64,000 nucleotides of DNA. Origin: a bacterium (GTDB lineage: Bacteria; Armatimonadota; Zipacnadia; Zipacnadales; Zipacnadaceae). The stretch spans positions 62,001-126,000 of the forward strand of contig JAUVXR010000002.1 in assembly GCA_030603495.1 (NCBI GenBank). The letters are read 5' to 3'. The position numbers and the translations under genes were made by a program. This document shows positions 18,276-26,209 of the stretch, one piece after another. Under the pieces are notes generated by a model. That model had not been told where the DNA came from and searched no databases. It worked only from the letters and a program-made list of their open reading frames with translations. Positions within the stretch are counted from its first letter, which is position 1; every line of letters begins with the position of its first letter.

Positions 18276-18422
18276 TCAAGTCGGCGAAGAATATCCCAAT
18301 CTCCGCGGCGTCCGCTGGCTACCCTTCTGCCGACTAGCTTCGGCGTTGCACCAGTCACGGACGGTCCTTACCGCGATATCTAGCTGTTTAGCCGGCTACC
18401 TGACGGTCAGCTCAGGGTCTAG
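18276..18422 (-). pseudogene. Decayed HTH_17 / excisionase-type DNA-binding gene containing repeat copy c
   Basis: Read on the minus strand: LDPELTVR, a TAG stop, then PAKQLDIAVRTVRDWCN and SQRTPRRLGYSSPT followed by TGA. Restoring CAG for the TAG gives ELTVRQPAKQLDIAVRTVRDWC, the pattern of the HTH_17/MerR-like fold (LTVKEAAxLLGVSxRTVRRWC) found in excisionases and IS607-type resolvases. This copy is the longest of the repeat family and explains what the shorter copies are: 5' ends of this gene. It begins three bases past the stop of the glycosyltransferase gene. Confidence 0.65.
18391..18422 (-). repeat. PDLELTVKQ repeat, copy c
   Basis: Core of the repeat inside the decayed HTH gene; matches copies b and d in CTGAGCTGACCGTCAGG with the CAG-to-TAG change. 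Confidence 0.65.
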
Positions 18423-18425
18423 TAC

Positions 18426-19496
18426 TCACTGCTGCCCTTCGTCGCACCTTGCTATCCCGCTCGTGAGTACGTTCAACCAGCTTGCCAAACGCTGCTTGAC
18501 TAACAACACTGTCGCATAAAGCCACCTCGCCCGGGCCTTCCCTGACCAGGGAAGCTGGCGCAGGATATACGCGAACTGCCACCGCGCCTTTTCGAGCTTG
18601 CCGCCGGCCAGGCACATCTTGCCCGCCTCGTAGTGCTCCCGCAGCGGACCATATTCCAACGGGCCCAGGTCTTGCTTGGCCTGGGCAAGCTGCCTCTCAA
18701 GCTCTGCGTCCCGGTCGAACTCAATGCCTCTCTGCTTAGCCCGGAACTGCGCTTGGGCTGTGCGGGCTAGGGCCATTTGCTCGTGCGTGTGACGAGTCGA
18801 GACCTGCCCGGCGCGGTGGCGGATCATCACCAGGGGCTCGGGCACGAATCCGATGCGCGAGCAGGCGCTAACTCTGAGGATCAGATCAAAGTCGCTGGCA
18901 TACCGGAAGAACTCGTCATAGCTATTGAGCTGTCTTAGCACAGACATACGTATCATACTAGACGAGTGAACGAAGGGCATGCGGCATTGCTCGAAAACAC
19001 GGCGGTGGGCGCCAGCATCGTCCCGAGGCTTTTTCGGGTGGGGGTGACCGGCGATCGTGCCCTCCTCGTCTATCGCCCACGATGTGCCCCCCACCAGCCC
19101 TAGCTCAGGCCTCTCCCGGATCGCGGCAACGCTCAGCGCGAATCGCTCGGGCCGGGCAACATCATCGTTATCGAGGATAGCGGCGAATTCGCCCCTAGCG
19201 GCAGCAACAGCCCGGTTGCGCGACGCGGTCCCACCGACGTTGCGTTCATTTCGCAAGAGCCGAACGCGTGCGTCCCTATTGGCGAATTCCTGGACGATTT
19301 CGGCGGTCCGATCGGTGGAGGCGTCATCTACCACAATCAACTCCCAATCCTGATAGGTCTGCGCCAGTACCGAGGCCACCGCCTCCCCGACATGGGCCTC
19401 ACAATTGTAGGCGGGCATGATGACGCTGACCAACCCGGGGATGCAGTTGGCGCACTTACCAGCCATCTGCTTGCCGGTCAGCTCAAGGTCCGGCAC
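18426..19496 (-). CDS. Family 2 glycosyltransferase
   Basis: A 356-residue GT-A fold transferase. It shows VSVIMPAYNCEAHVGEAVAS at the nucleotide-sugar site, ELIVVDDASTD, NVGGTASRNRA and the DxD-like AILDNDDVA, and then a helical C-terminal part (LPWSGKARARWLY). GT2 enzymes use nucleotide sugars to build surface polysaccharides or glycoconjugates on the inner face of the membrane. The open frame starts with GTG at 19496 inside repeat copy d, so 20 residues (PDLELTGKQMAGKC and on) precede the catalytic domain; these come from the repeat. GAGGAG sits six bases before that GTG, so the fused start may be used. The upstream gene stops 4 bases before. Confidence 0.85.
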   Translation of the reverse strand: MPDLELTGKQMAGKCANCIPGLVSVIMPAYNCEAHVGEAVASVLAQTYQDWELIVVDDASTDRTAEIVQEFANRDARVRLLRNERNVGGTASRNRAVAAARGEFAAILDNDDVARPERFALSVAAIRERPELGLVGGTSWAIDEEGTIAGHPHPKKPRDDAGAHRRVFEQCRMPFVHSSSMIRMSVLRQLNSYDEFFRYASDFDLILRVSACSRIGFVPEPLVMIRHRAGQVSTRHTHEQMALARTAQAQFRAKQRGIEFDRDAELERQLAQAKQDLGPLEYGPLREHYEAGKMCLAGGKLEKARWQFAYILRQLPWSGKARARWLYATVLLVKQRLASWLNVLTSGIARCDEGQQ

Positions 19497-19508
19497 GGGT
19501 TACTCCTC
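19446..19508 (-). repeat. PDLELTGKQ repeat, copy d
   Basis: A 63-base copy, roughly 85% identical to copy f. On the minus strand it spans the last two glutamate codons and stop of the upstream gene, then (M)PDLELTGKQMAGKCAN. Confidence 0.8.
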
Positions 19509-20216
19509 ACTCTCCGGCGTTATAATGCCGAGAGCAAAAGCGTCCGGCGGAGGCCTATACTCATCATAAACAAAGAGAAGGCTCTTGAAATGATCGTTGA
19601 ACCTGGCGAATAATTCAACCCCTTCCTGCTGCAACCCCAAAGCCTCCAACCGAGTTGATGTAGATGCCTGGCAAAGCTCGGGAAAGTCTCCTACCGCATT
19701 GTCTACCAGGCGCGCCGCAGTATAAGCCCAGAAGGAATAGTAGATGGAGTAAGGATCATCCCGGAGATTCCTGACAGCCCATTTGAGTCTCTCACAACTT
19801 CTCTTATTAAGCTCGCGAGACTTTTGTATTGCCTGCAGTTCTTCCGTCGTGCCTCTAGGGGAGGCAATGCTTATCACCCGCATGTCTCGTTCGATCCGGT
19901 CGAGTACTGCGGACGGACCGTTCGTGACCGGGGCTTTACCCTCCTCCGTGCCTCTAGGGGCGGCAATGTCTATGTTCTCCAGAAGTTCCCACACTTCCGA
20001 ATTCCAGTTGTCAACGTCACTTGCCCATTGCCCAACCTCCGCAGGACTCTCAAGCTCAAGGTCCAGAACAGGCTCCCCCTCGGCTGGGGTGGGAGGCTCC
20101 CCGGCTTCCTGGGCAAAAGCCGCCTGCCCCAAGAAGAGCCAATTCCCCAGCATACCTCCACCCAGCCCGGCTACTGCCAATACTGCCAGTGCCACATAAT
20201 ACTGCTTACGGTTCAT
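19500..20216 (-). CDS. Exported hypothetical protein
   Basis: A 238-residue protein of no recognised family. The N-terminal signal or anchor is VALAVLAVAGLGGGMLGNW, with a likely cleavage at AFAQ near residue 36. Two similar decamers occur (DIAAPRGTEE and SIASPRGTTE), each followed by a helical, acidic stretch, so the mature part may be a two-repeat helical domain. ATG 20216 is preceded by GGAGGGCAGAG. It ends ESEE and its stop codon lies inside repeat copy d; copy e lies about 45 bases upstream of its start. It is flanked by other secreted orphans of the array. Function unknown. Confidence 0.6.
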   Translation of the reverse strand: MNRKQYYVALAVLAVAGLGGGMLGNWLFLGQAAFAQEAGEPPTPAEGEPVLDLELESPAEVGQWASDVDNWNSEVWELLENIDIAAPRGTEEGKAPVTNGPSAVLDRIERDMRVISIASPRGTTEELQAIQKSRELNKRSCERLKWAVRNLRDDPYSIYYSFWAYTAARLVDNAVGDFPELCQASTSTRLEALGLQQEGVELFARFNDHFKSLLFVYDEYRPPPDAFALGIITPESEE

Positions 20217-20260
20217 CTCTCTGCCCTCCGTGTTTGCTTGGTGTGACTGCGGACTCTGCC

Positions 20261-20310
20261 CGCCTGCTTGCCGGTCAGCTCAAGGTCTGGGATAGGCGAC
20301 TCCTCGCCCG
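20261..20310 (-). repeat. PDLELTGKQ repeat, copy e
   Basis: The minus strand reads GGCGAGGAGTCGCCTATC, then PDLELTGKQAG. The bases before the core match copy f (GGCGAGGAATAGCCAATG), although no gene ends here, showing the repeat extends leftward of the core. Confidence 0.75.
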
Positions 20311-20386
20311 CCCGTGGCAGCTTTCCATCCTATCAGGCGCCACTGGTGCGATACCTTTACGTTTCACTATACGCGCTTCCCGTGCG

Positions 20387-20893
20387 TCACCAGAGCTCCA
20401 ACATCTCGTCGCCCACAAGCGTCTCTCCCTGTTCCCACTCGGCGACTGGCACGTCTTCCATGAAGAACTCTATGCCCAGGTCCCCGTCGGCGATCTCCGG
20501 GAAGTAGTCGCGCACAATGCCGGCAAGCTTCTCGGCTGCCTCAGCGTAGGTAGTCTTTACCTCCTCGTCAGAGCACGCGAAGTCTCCGTCACCCAGATAC
20601 ATATCCCAGTCGGGTTTGGTGCTCGTGTTTACTTCCAGGTTTATACCCCAGTACTCAACGTAAAGTACAGAACTTGTCTGCACGAGCCGGTCGGTGAGAT
20701 ACCGCTCGTAGCCCTCAAGGGCGTTGAATTGAACCTCCCGCCACTCCACCAGCGTCGGGGTGTGAGACTCCGAATAATACTCCGGCAGAAAATCAAGAAC
20801 CAATACCTCTTCTTCCTGCGCCACTACCATTCCGGCGACAAACGCCACAACCACGGCTGCTCCAATTGTCAGCCACAACCACTTCTTGCTCAT
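20387..20893 (-). CDS. Exported hypothetical protein
   Basis: A 168-residue protein with a signal or anchor (WLWLTIGAAVVVAFVAGMVVA) and an acidic mature part with several aromatic residues (EYYSESHTPTLVEWRE, DMYLGDGDFACSDEEVK, FFMEDVPVAEWEQGE). ATG 20893 is chosen because GGGAGGGACTGAGA precedes it; the open frame extends upstream only because it runs through repeat copy f. No family recognised. It resembles the neighbouring 19500-20216 product in having a signal, acidic helical body and similar length, but I could not see clear sequence similarity. Confidence 0.6.
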   Translation of the reverse strand: MSKKWLWLTIGAAVVVAFVAGMVVAQEEEVLVLDFLPEYYSESHTPTLVEWREVQFNALEGYERYLTDRLVQTSSVLYVEYWGINLEVNTSTKPDWDMYLGDGDFACSDEEVKTTYAEAAEKLAGIVRDYFPEIADGDLGIEFFMEDVPVAEWEQGETLVGDEMLELW

Positions 20894-20916
20894 TCTCAGT
20901 CCCTCCCTCGTAGAGT

Positions 20917-20986
20917 TGTTGGCGTACTTACCAGCCGCCTGCTTGCCGGTCAACTCAAGGTCTGGCATTGGCTATTCCTCGCCCTC
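20917..20986 (-). repeat. PDLELTGKQ repeat, copy f
   Basis: A 70-base copy. On the minus strand it covers EGEE and stop of the upstream gene, then MPDLELTGKQAAGKYAN. Matches copy d over about 63 bases. Confidence 0.8.
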
Positions 20987-21400
20987 TTGCTTCGGCGGGA
21001 AGAACAACCGGCGGCGGGTCGCCAATACCCACACGAACAGAGCTATCGTGATGAGTCCCGGCAGCCCGACAAAGAAGACGAAGAAGCCCAGAAACAGCTC
21101 CCCTCCAATATCCCGCCGTGTTGCTAAGAACGCCAAGCCTAAGCCTACGAGCCCTACTATAGCGAGGCTCGTCCAAACTGCCCCGCACCACCATCCCCAC
21201 CGACGCAGCCGCACTAGGCCCCAGATTGTCACAAAGCCGAACAGGACTACAGGAAGGACTACAGGACTATAAGAATATAGACCGCTAAACAGCCCTGCCA
21301 CGACCTGCAGGCTTACAGACCCGACTATTGCCGCCACGACATACACCGGCCAGACGGACGGCCTGGCTCTGTGCTTGTCAGTATCTCTAAGCGTGTTCAT
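20972..21400 (-). CDS. Small membrane protein, paralogue A
   Basis: A 142-residue integral membrane protein with four hydrophobic segments (VYVVAAIVGSVSLQVVAGLF, VVLPVVLFGFVTIWGLV, AVWTSLAIVGLVGLGLAFLA, LFLGFFVFFVGLPGLITIAL). It begins MNTLRDTD and ends RRRLFFPPKQEGEE. GAGGGTGAG precedes the ATG at 21400. The neighbour at 21492-21941 has the same start (MNTPRDTD, PSVWPVYV) and the same end, so these are tandem duplicates whose middles have diverged. The nucleotide identity of the last 45 bases is essentially complete, suggesting recent exchange. No family recognised. Confidence 0.7.
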   Translation of the reverse strand: MNTLRDTDKHRARPSVWPVYVVAAIVGSVSLQVVAGLFSGLYSYSPVVLPVVLFGFVTIWGLVRLRRWGWWCGAVWTSLAIVGLVGLGLAFLATRRDIGGELFLGFFVFFVGLPGLITIALFVWVLATRRRLFFPPKQEGEE

Positions 21401-21491
21401 CTGTCTCACCCTCTTGCCTATTTACCCCGCAACAAAATAGGTCGGCTAGTGCGCCAGCTTTCGCTCTACGGGCTTCCTGTGCGCCTGTGGG

Positions 21492-21941
21492 CTATTCCTC
21501 GCCCTCTTGCTTCGGCGGGAAGAACAACCGGCGGCGCGCTACCAAGAGTCCTAAAACGGCAACTCCAAGGCACACTGCGGGGAGCATGACCGACCCCGCC
21601 CACTCCACCAGCCCCAGCCCCAGTATGGGCAACGCGCCCCCGACTATCCATATTCCAGCGAATACACTTCCACACCACCAGCCCCATCCCCGCAATTGGA
21701 GCAGGCCACTGGCTGTGACGAGTCCGAAGAGCCCGAATACGGCACTAGCTAACGGTAGGACCAGGAAAGCCGCGTCAGACACCGAAACAACAGGCCCCCG
21801 GATGACGGACAACAGGCCACCCCATAGCAAGACCATAGCCAGGTGCGCCAGGGCGATAATCAGCACCGCCACCACCGCCACATACACCGGCCAGACGGAC
21901 GGCGTGGCTTTGCCCTCGTCAGTGTCTCTGGGCGTGTTCAT
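21492..21941 (-). CDS. Small membrane protein, paralogue B
   Basis: A 149-residue integral membrane protein, tandem paralogue of the gene at 20972-21400. Segments PVYVAVVAVLIIALAHLAMV, FLVLPLASAVFGLFGLVTAS, SVFAGIWIVGGALPILGL and AVCLGVAVLGLLVA are hydrophobic. The start MNTPRDTD follows AGGAGGCAGACAG, and the end is RRRLFFPPKQEGEE. The conserved ends with divergent membrane core suggest that the terminal tails carry the shared function or are kept by gene conversion. No recognised family. Confidence 0.7.
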   Translation of the reverse strand: MNTPRDTDEGKATPSVWPVYVAVVAVLIIALAHLAMVLLWGGLLSVIRGPVVSVSDAAFLVLPLASAVFGLFGLVTASGLLQLRGWGWWCGSVFAGIWIVGGALPILGLGLVEWAGSVMLPAVCLGVAVLGLLVARRRLFFPPKQEGEE

Positions 21942-22013
21942 CTGTCTGCCTCCTGTCGCCGACTTACCCCTGTCTGATGGTCGGATAGTGCCTTGGCAAC
22001 CTATGAGTAGTGA

Positions 22014-23273
22014 CTATGGTAACACAGGCGCGGAACCGGGTGTCAGGGTTATCAAGGCCCCGTAGCTGAGGAGGTTGTCCGGAAAGGCCCCCATCCCGGC
22101 CCGCAGTGCCGCCTCGTCACCCGCAAGTTTCTCGGCCGTCCGTTGGAACTCATCTGCGGCCGACTTGCCTCCGGCCGCCCCTGTCTCGCGGCAGATCTGG
22201 GCCATCAAGAACCACGGGCCCGGCGCCTGGGGGATCTGTTCCGTCGCCTGACGGAGAAGCGACAGGGCCTTCTGGACCCGCTTCTGGCGGTAGGCCAGGT
22301 ACCCTCGCTCCTGAAGGAATATGAACCGGTAGCCCGGGGACAGGTCCCTAACGTTCAGGCCGGCGCGATACCGCTCTTCCGCCTCGGCGGGCTTCCCCGT
22401 GGCCGCCAGCGAGTAGCCGTAGAGGTAGTACTCCGCCGCTTGCTGATTCGGGGTCCGCGGCGGGTATGCCGACGTCGTCGCTAGAGATGGCCGGGCGCCG
22501 TCCTTTGGTGTGAGGACGCAGCACATACGGTCGGCGGCAGACCACATCGCCTCGAAGTCGTCGTAAGGCACCTCCCAGGCGGGGCCGAACACTGGATCGT
22601 GGACGATGACCACGCGGCGAGCCGGGTCAAGACCGACCACCACGCGCACACAGCGCGTCGCGATCTCGTGGAGAGGGTTCATCGGGAAGGACTCGCCGAT
22701 CTTGCGGTGCACATCCAGGCCCACCATGCGGCCCACAATCCGCGACGAGTAGTCCTGGGAGTCAAGGTCCTGCAGGGTCACGCCGAATTGGGCTCCTGCG
22801 CCGATTAGCATCTCGAAGATGCCGTAGAGTTCATGTGCGTAGGGCGTGTTTGCAGTGACGACAAGCACGGGATTGCCAGCGGACAGGAGAGCACGAAGCT
22901 CGTCGAGAGTCTTGCCGTCTCCCCATTCCTCTCGCAGCGGTCCATTCTGCTCGTCGGTAGCCTTGAGGTAGTCTTCCCACGTCTTGGCATCCGGCCGGTG
23001 GTAGCGAAGCACCATCATGTGTGCTGCGCGGGAGGAGGGGTGGTACAAGATCAGCGCGGGATGCTCGATTGCGCAGCCTTCTTTGATGGAAATGAAAGGT
23101 ACGCCTCCGACGAGCACCGGTGCGGGGGCTTCGGCGGGCGGTGGGTCGGCAAAGACCACCATTGAAGTGCCCAAAGGTCCCAGCGCCAGCACGGTCAGAG
23201 CGAGGAGGCACGGCAGGCCCCACCGGTGCGAAGCCGAGCCGAAGCCCTGATTCAATGTTGTTGTCGACTGCAT
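22014..23273 (-). CDS. Exported C39-like papain-fold protein with TPR-like C-terminus
   Basis: A 419-residue protein. ATG 23273 has AAGGAGGGG seven bases upstream. A signal segment (LPCLLALTVLALGPLGTSM) is followed by a C39_2-like domain: VGGVPFISIKEGCAIEH places a cysteine where the nucleophile is expected, and VVVGLDPARRVVIVHDPVFG followed by FEAMWSAADRMCCVL matches the second half of the fold. The histidine usually found just before VVVG is not there (CVRVVVG), so activity is doubtful. Residues from about 285 on are TPR-like helices (AAEYYLYGYSLAATGKPAEA, GYLAYRQKRVQKALSLLRQA), suggesting protein binding. It may present or sense peptides rather than cut them. Confidence 0.65.
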   Translation of the reverse strand: MQSTTTLNQGFGSASHRWGLPCLLALTVLALGPLGTSMVVFADPPPAEAPAPVLVGGVPFISIKEGCAIEHPALILYHPSSRAAHMMVLRYHRPDAKTWEDYLKATDEQNGPLREEWGDGKTLDELRALLSAGNPVLVVTANTPYAHELYGIFEMLIGAGAQFGVTLQDLDSQDYSSRIVGRMVGLDVHRKIGESFPMNPLHEIATRCVRVVVGLDPARRVVIVHDPVFGPAWEVPYDDFEAMWSAADRMCCVLTPKDGARPSLATTSAYPPRTPNQQAAEYYLYGYSLAATGKPAEAEERYRAGLNVRDLSPGYRFIFLQERGYLAYRQKRVQKALSLLRQATEQIPQAPGPWFLMAQICRETGAAGGKSAADEFQRTAEKLAGDEAALRAGMGAFPDNLLSYGALITLTPGSAPVLP

Positions 23274-23393
23274 ATGTACCCCTCCTTGGAGTGCGAGCGG
23301 AGAGAGCACCGCCCGTCCTCAGCGGGAATTAGCCATATGGTTCATTGTCAGTGATAGCGTTCTCCGAGTGACCCGGGAATTCTTGGGGCACGC

Positions 23394-23417
23394 CTCAGCA
23401 GCTCCTCACCCAGCCCC
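23394..23417 (-). repeat. Short copy of the DUF2254 gene 3' segment
   Basis: The minus strand reads GLGEELL over 24 bases, 23 of which match the same segment in the pseudogene at 24096-24289. It lies past the end of the 23481-24020 gene, so that gene is flanked by two pieces of the same sequence. Confidence 0.45.
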
Positions 23418-23480
23418 GCCGGCAGCCCCATTCAGTTTACTCGCTGGGTGGCTCCAGCAGTCCCCGGCCCGACCAACAAC

Positions 23481-24020
23481 TCAACTTCCCCCGGTTCGGA
23501 CAAACCTCTTATAGCCCAGGGCAATCGTCACGATCAGGCCAACCCCCACGGGGATGACGGCGGTTTTCGGGCTATGAGCGAAACCCAAGCCTATACTGAA
23601 GATAAGCGTAAACAACCCGCCCAACAACAGGCCTTCGGCGATCACCGGCAGGCTGCTGGCGAACCCGACGCCAACCGCCATCACCAGCACAGAGATGAGC
23701 AGCGACAGCAGGGAGACATTCCGGGCACGTCTCTCGGTCTTGTCCGAGAGAGCCTCGTGGAGCTCCTCCCGTTTCTCTTGCTCGGCCTCATACCTTTTCA
23801 GCGAGGTCTCATAGTCCTGAAGCTTGGCTCGTTTCTGGGCAGCACTCAACCCCTCAAGGTCTAATGCTGTGGGTTTGTCTGGCGGCGACTCATACCGGGG
23901 CACACCTGCATACTCCGATTCCCAGTCCGGGGCCGGGTATAAGGCCGCCATGGCCCACGCCACAAACAGCACTAGCAGCACGCCGAGGAAAATGCAGTAC
24001 AATACTTTGATTACCATCAC
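23481..24020 (-). CDS. Hypothetical membrane protein with coiled-coil segment
   Basis: A 179-residue protein. N-terminal TM (IKVLYCIFLGVLLVLFVAWAM), then a charged predicted coiled coil (LSAAQKRAKLQDYETSLKRY, EQEKREELHEALSDKTE) and two TM segments near the end (VSLLSLLISVLVMAVGVGFA, LLLGGLFTLIFSIGLGF). GTG/ATG start with AAGGGGGGCGAAG upstream. No family recognised. It stands between a collapsed DUF2254 gene copy and a short copy of the same sequence, so it may have been carried in by the recombination that made these copies. Confidence 0.6.
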   Translation of the reverse strand: MMVIKVLYCIFLGVLLVLFVAWAMAALYPAPDWESEYAGVPRYESPPDKPTALDLEGLSAAQKRAKLQDYETSLKRYEAEQEKREELHEALSDKTERRARNVSLLSLLISVLVMAVGVGFASSLPVIAEGLLLGGLFTLIFSIGLGFAHSPKTAVIPVGVGLIVTIALGYKRFVRTGGS

Positions 24021-24095
24021 TTCGCCCCCCTTGAATCTGAGAGATTGTCGCCAGCACCCACTACTTTCGCCGCGCTGGACGCAAGGTCCTGCTGC

Positions 24096-24289
24096 TCAGC
24101 CGGGGGCCGGCAACTGCTTGAAAAATTCGCGGAGGGGGGGACGCAGGTCGGGGTCAAGGTAATCGAAGTTCACGCCCCGGTCGGTAATCTCCCCGAACTC
24201 CGGCTCGGTCACGCTCAGCAGCTCCTCGCCCAGCCCCCGATTGTCCTGTCGCTGCCGCCTAGTTGTCAAGGTTCACGGATTGGTCTCAT
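24096..24289 (-). pseudogene. Collapsed copy of the DUF2254 gene (start joined to 3' end)
   Basis: From ATG 24289 (after AAGGAGGTGAAACA) the minus strand reads a few codons (MRPIREP, stop), then, from about 24236, GLGEELLSVTEPEF and ITDRGVNFDYLDPDLRPPL to a TGA. These last 46 residues are nearly identical to the end of the intact gene at 24558-26093, and the bases around the ATG also resemble its start (GGTGAA-CAATGAGA). Over 1.3 kb of coding sequence is absent between the two ends. It is best read as a duplicate that lost its middle. Confidence 0.75.
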
Positions 24290-24325
24290 TGTTTCACCTC
24301 CTTCCTGTCTTTGTGAACCGTTACC

Positions 24326-24415
24326 TCAGTGTTTACGCTTGCGCTCCCGCTCCTGCTTCTGTTCTTCACGTCGTTTCTTTGCCCTTTTCACTCTCTTCGC
24401 GCCCTTGCCTGCCAC
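24326..24415 (-). CDS. Possible very small basic protein
   Basis: A 29-residue frame from GTG 24415, preceded by GAGGTGAGAGCA. It is almost all lysine, arginine and glutamate (KRVKRAKKRREEQKQERERK) and ends just before the collapsed DUF2254 copy. Such composition can occur by chance in simple sequence, so translation is uncertain. Confidence 0.25.
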   Translation of the reverse strand: MAGKGAKRVKRAKKRREEQKQERERKRKH

Positions 24416-24557
24416 TGCTCTCACCTCAATTCGTCGGCCACAGTTAAGTACAACATCAGACCTACCCAAACGACACCTCAGAAGTAATAGCTGCGTATAA
24501 TCGCTTTCATAACCGGCAACCCCCTTCCGCTTCTTTCCGCCCGAAAGCCCCTGCTCA

Positions 24558-26093
24558 TCAGCCGGACGGCGGCAACTGCTTGAGCAATTCGCGGAGGGGA
24601 GGGCGTAGGTCGGGGTCAAGGTAATCGAAGTTCACGCCCCGGTCGGTAATCTCCCAGAACTCCGGCTCGGTCACACTCAGCAGCTCCTCGCCCAGCCCAA
24701 CAAGGACATCAGGCTCAACCTGGCGCAGAGCCGCCTGTACCTGCTCCTGCAACGACTCGGCCCCTGCGGACAGATAGAAAGCGCCCAGCGCCAGCCACAT
24801 CTTGTATACACCCGCCAGCGCCTGGCTGAAACCTCGCCTCTGCAGCGCCCCGCCCAACGATAGGAAAGCCGCGAGCAGATCAGCAGTCAGCGGGCAGTCC
24901 TGTTGATAGGCCACGCGATTGAGGACTTGCAAGTCATAGGCTACCGTCTCGGCGACGAACTGCACCCCCTGGCCCTCCGCGACGGGGGCATAGTAGCACA
25001 GATGCTGGCTGATGCGGACGGCCAGTTCCGGCCGGGAGTCTACCAGGTATTCAGCGAGGCTGCGATACTCGGCCAGCAGATTATAGATGATACCCTTTTG
25101 CCGGCTATTTATCGCCTCGCGCAGGAAGGTGTTGAAGTGCTTCACCACCAGCTCTACCACGGTATCATCGCCGGCGGACAGAGCGCTTTCCCCCAGACGC
25201 CGGGCGCTTACTGCTACCGCCGTCGCCACCTCCCGAGAGCCTCCCAGAGACGAGCTGAAGATGCCCTGCAGCTCGCGGAGCACCTTGACCTCCACCCAAC
25301 TGCGTTCCTGCTCAATGCGGCTGACATACTCCTCGGAGGGGCCCAGGAAAATGCCCGGCTCAACGATGAACCACTGCTGGGGCTGCTGCGGCTTGCGCTC
25401 AAGGCAGTTCGCCGAAATATCCATCAGCGCCCAGACGCTGCTGAGCGCGACGCTGGTGTCGTTAATGCGCAGAGAGCCTTTGGCAATATCGCTGATCTGC
25501 TCCAGGCTCTGGCTGAACCGCAGCTTGGGACTGCCCTCGGGAGTCGCCCTGCGGGGGGCCTGCTTCAGACAGCCCAGGGCACGCGATTTTATCTTGCTAA
25601 TGATGCTGGTGGGCGCCAGGAAACTAAACACGAAGAAGATGTACGGGATCAGAGAGGCCAGACAGACCGTCATCAATATCAAGCACGTCAGGATCCCGAA
25701 GCGCGGGCCAAAATCTGGGGTTATCGTGTTGGCGACATAGAAACAGTAGATGATGGTGGATATGAAGACCGCCAGGAGTAGCAGGTTGGCCTTCGCCTCG
25801 ATAAACAGGTCAATCAGCTTGGGGGTGTAACGGCTGGCGGTAAGCTCGACGACGATCAGGGCCAGAGTTATGGTGATAGCCAGCACGGTGCTAAGTGCAC
25901 AGGCGATAGAGGTGAGGGTGTAGCGAGCGGTAGATGGGTCGGCCGCCAGCGACGATTCCGCAAAGTTGCCCGGGAGTTGCTGGCGGGCCAGGTCAACGGT
26001 CTGAATCACCGAGAACAATGCGACAACTACCACCACAATGACAATTGGCACAACTTTGGCCAGCCAGCGGATGCGATGTGATAGGCCTCTCAT
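24558..26093 (-). CDS. DUF2254 family membrane protein
   Basis: A 511-residue membrane protein. The N-terminal TM segment (VVPIVIVVVVVALFSVIQTV), the signature ALSTVLAITITLALIVVELT followed by ASRYTPKLIDLF, and further TM segments (LLLLAVFISTIIYCFYVANT, ILTCLILMTVCLASLIPYIF) match DUF2254 (predicted membrane protein). The second half is a soluble cytoplasmic domain of helices with no known activity. ATG 26093 is preceded by AAGGGTGAAGCA. Its 3' end has been copied downstream (24096-24236 and a short piece at 23394). Family role unknown; it stands between tRNA genes and the accessory array. Confidence 0.8.
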   Translation of the reverse strand: MRGLSHRIRWLAKVVPIVIVVVVVALFSVIQTVDLARQQLPGNFAESSLAADPSTARYTLTSIACALSTVLAITITLALIVVELTASRYTPKLIDLFIEAKANLLLLAVFISTIIYCFYVANTITPDFGPRFGILTCLILMTVCLASLIPYIFFVFSFLAPTSIISKIKSRALGCLKQAPRRATPEGSPKLRFSQSLEQISDIAKGSLRINDTSVALSSVWALMDISANCLERKPQQPQQWFIVEPGIFLGPSEEYVSRIEQERSWVEVKVLRELQGIFSSSLGGSREVATAVAVSARRLGESALSAGDDTVVELVVKHFNTFLREAINSRQKGIIYNLLAEYRSLAEYLVDSRPELAVRISQHLCYYAPVAEGQGVQFVAETVAYDLQVLNRVAYQQDCPLTADLLAAFLSLGGALQRRGFSQALAGVYKMWLALGAFYLSAGAESLQEQVQAALRQVEPDVLVGLGEELLSVTEPEFWEITDRGVNFDYLDPDLRPPLRELLKQLPPSG

Positions 26094-26209
26094 TGCTTCA
26101 CCCTTATAAGCAAAAATGCGGCGTTCCTATCACGGTTCGCCGCAGAGCGGAGCATTACCTACCTTAATCAGAGCGAAGAACCGACTGGCTGGGTCGGTTC
26201 ACCAAAGAT

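Noticed and set aside
16500..24300. Integron cassette array with attC sites
   Set aside because: Repeats are 30-65 bp without GTTRRRY/RYYYAAC cores or the attC fold, and no integrase is seen, so the array is described only as cassette-like.
24270..24319. GGTTCAC/GTGAACC inverted repeat around the collapsed DUF2254 start, as a riboswitch-like control
   Set aside because: Only 7 bp, long loop and the gene is dead.
24903..25781. A 292-codon plus-strand frame antisense to the DUF2254 gene
   Set aside because: Composition reflects the other strand's codon pattern; the minus strand has TM segments and family signature.
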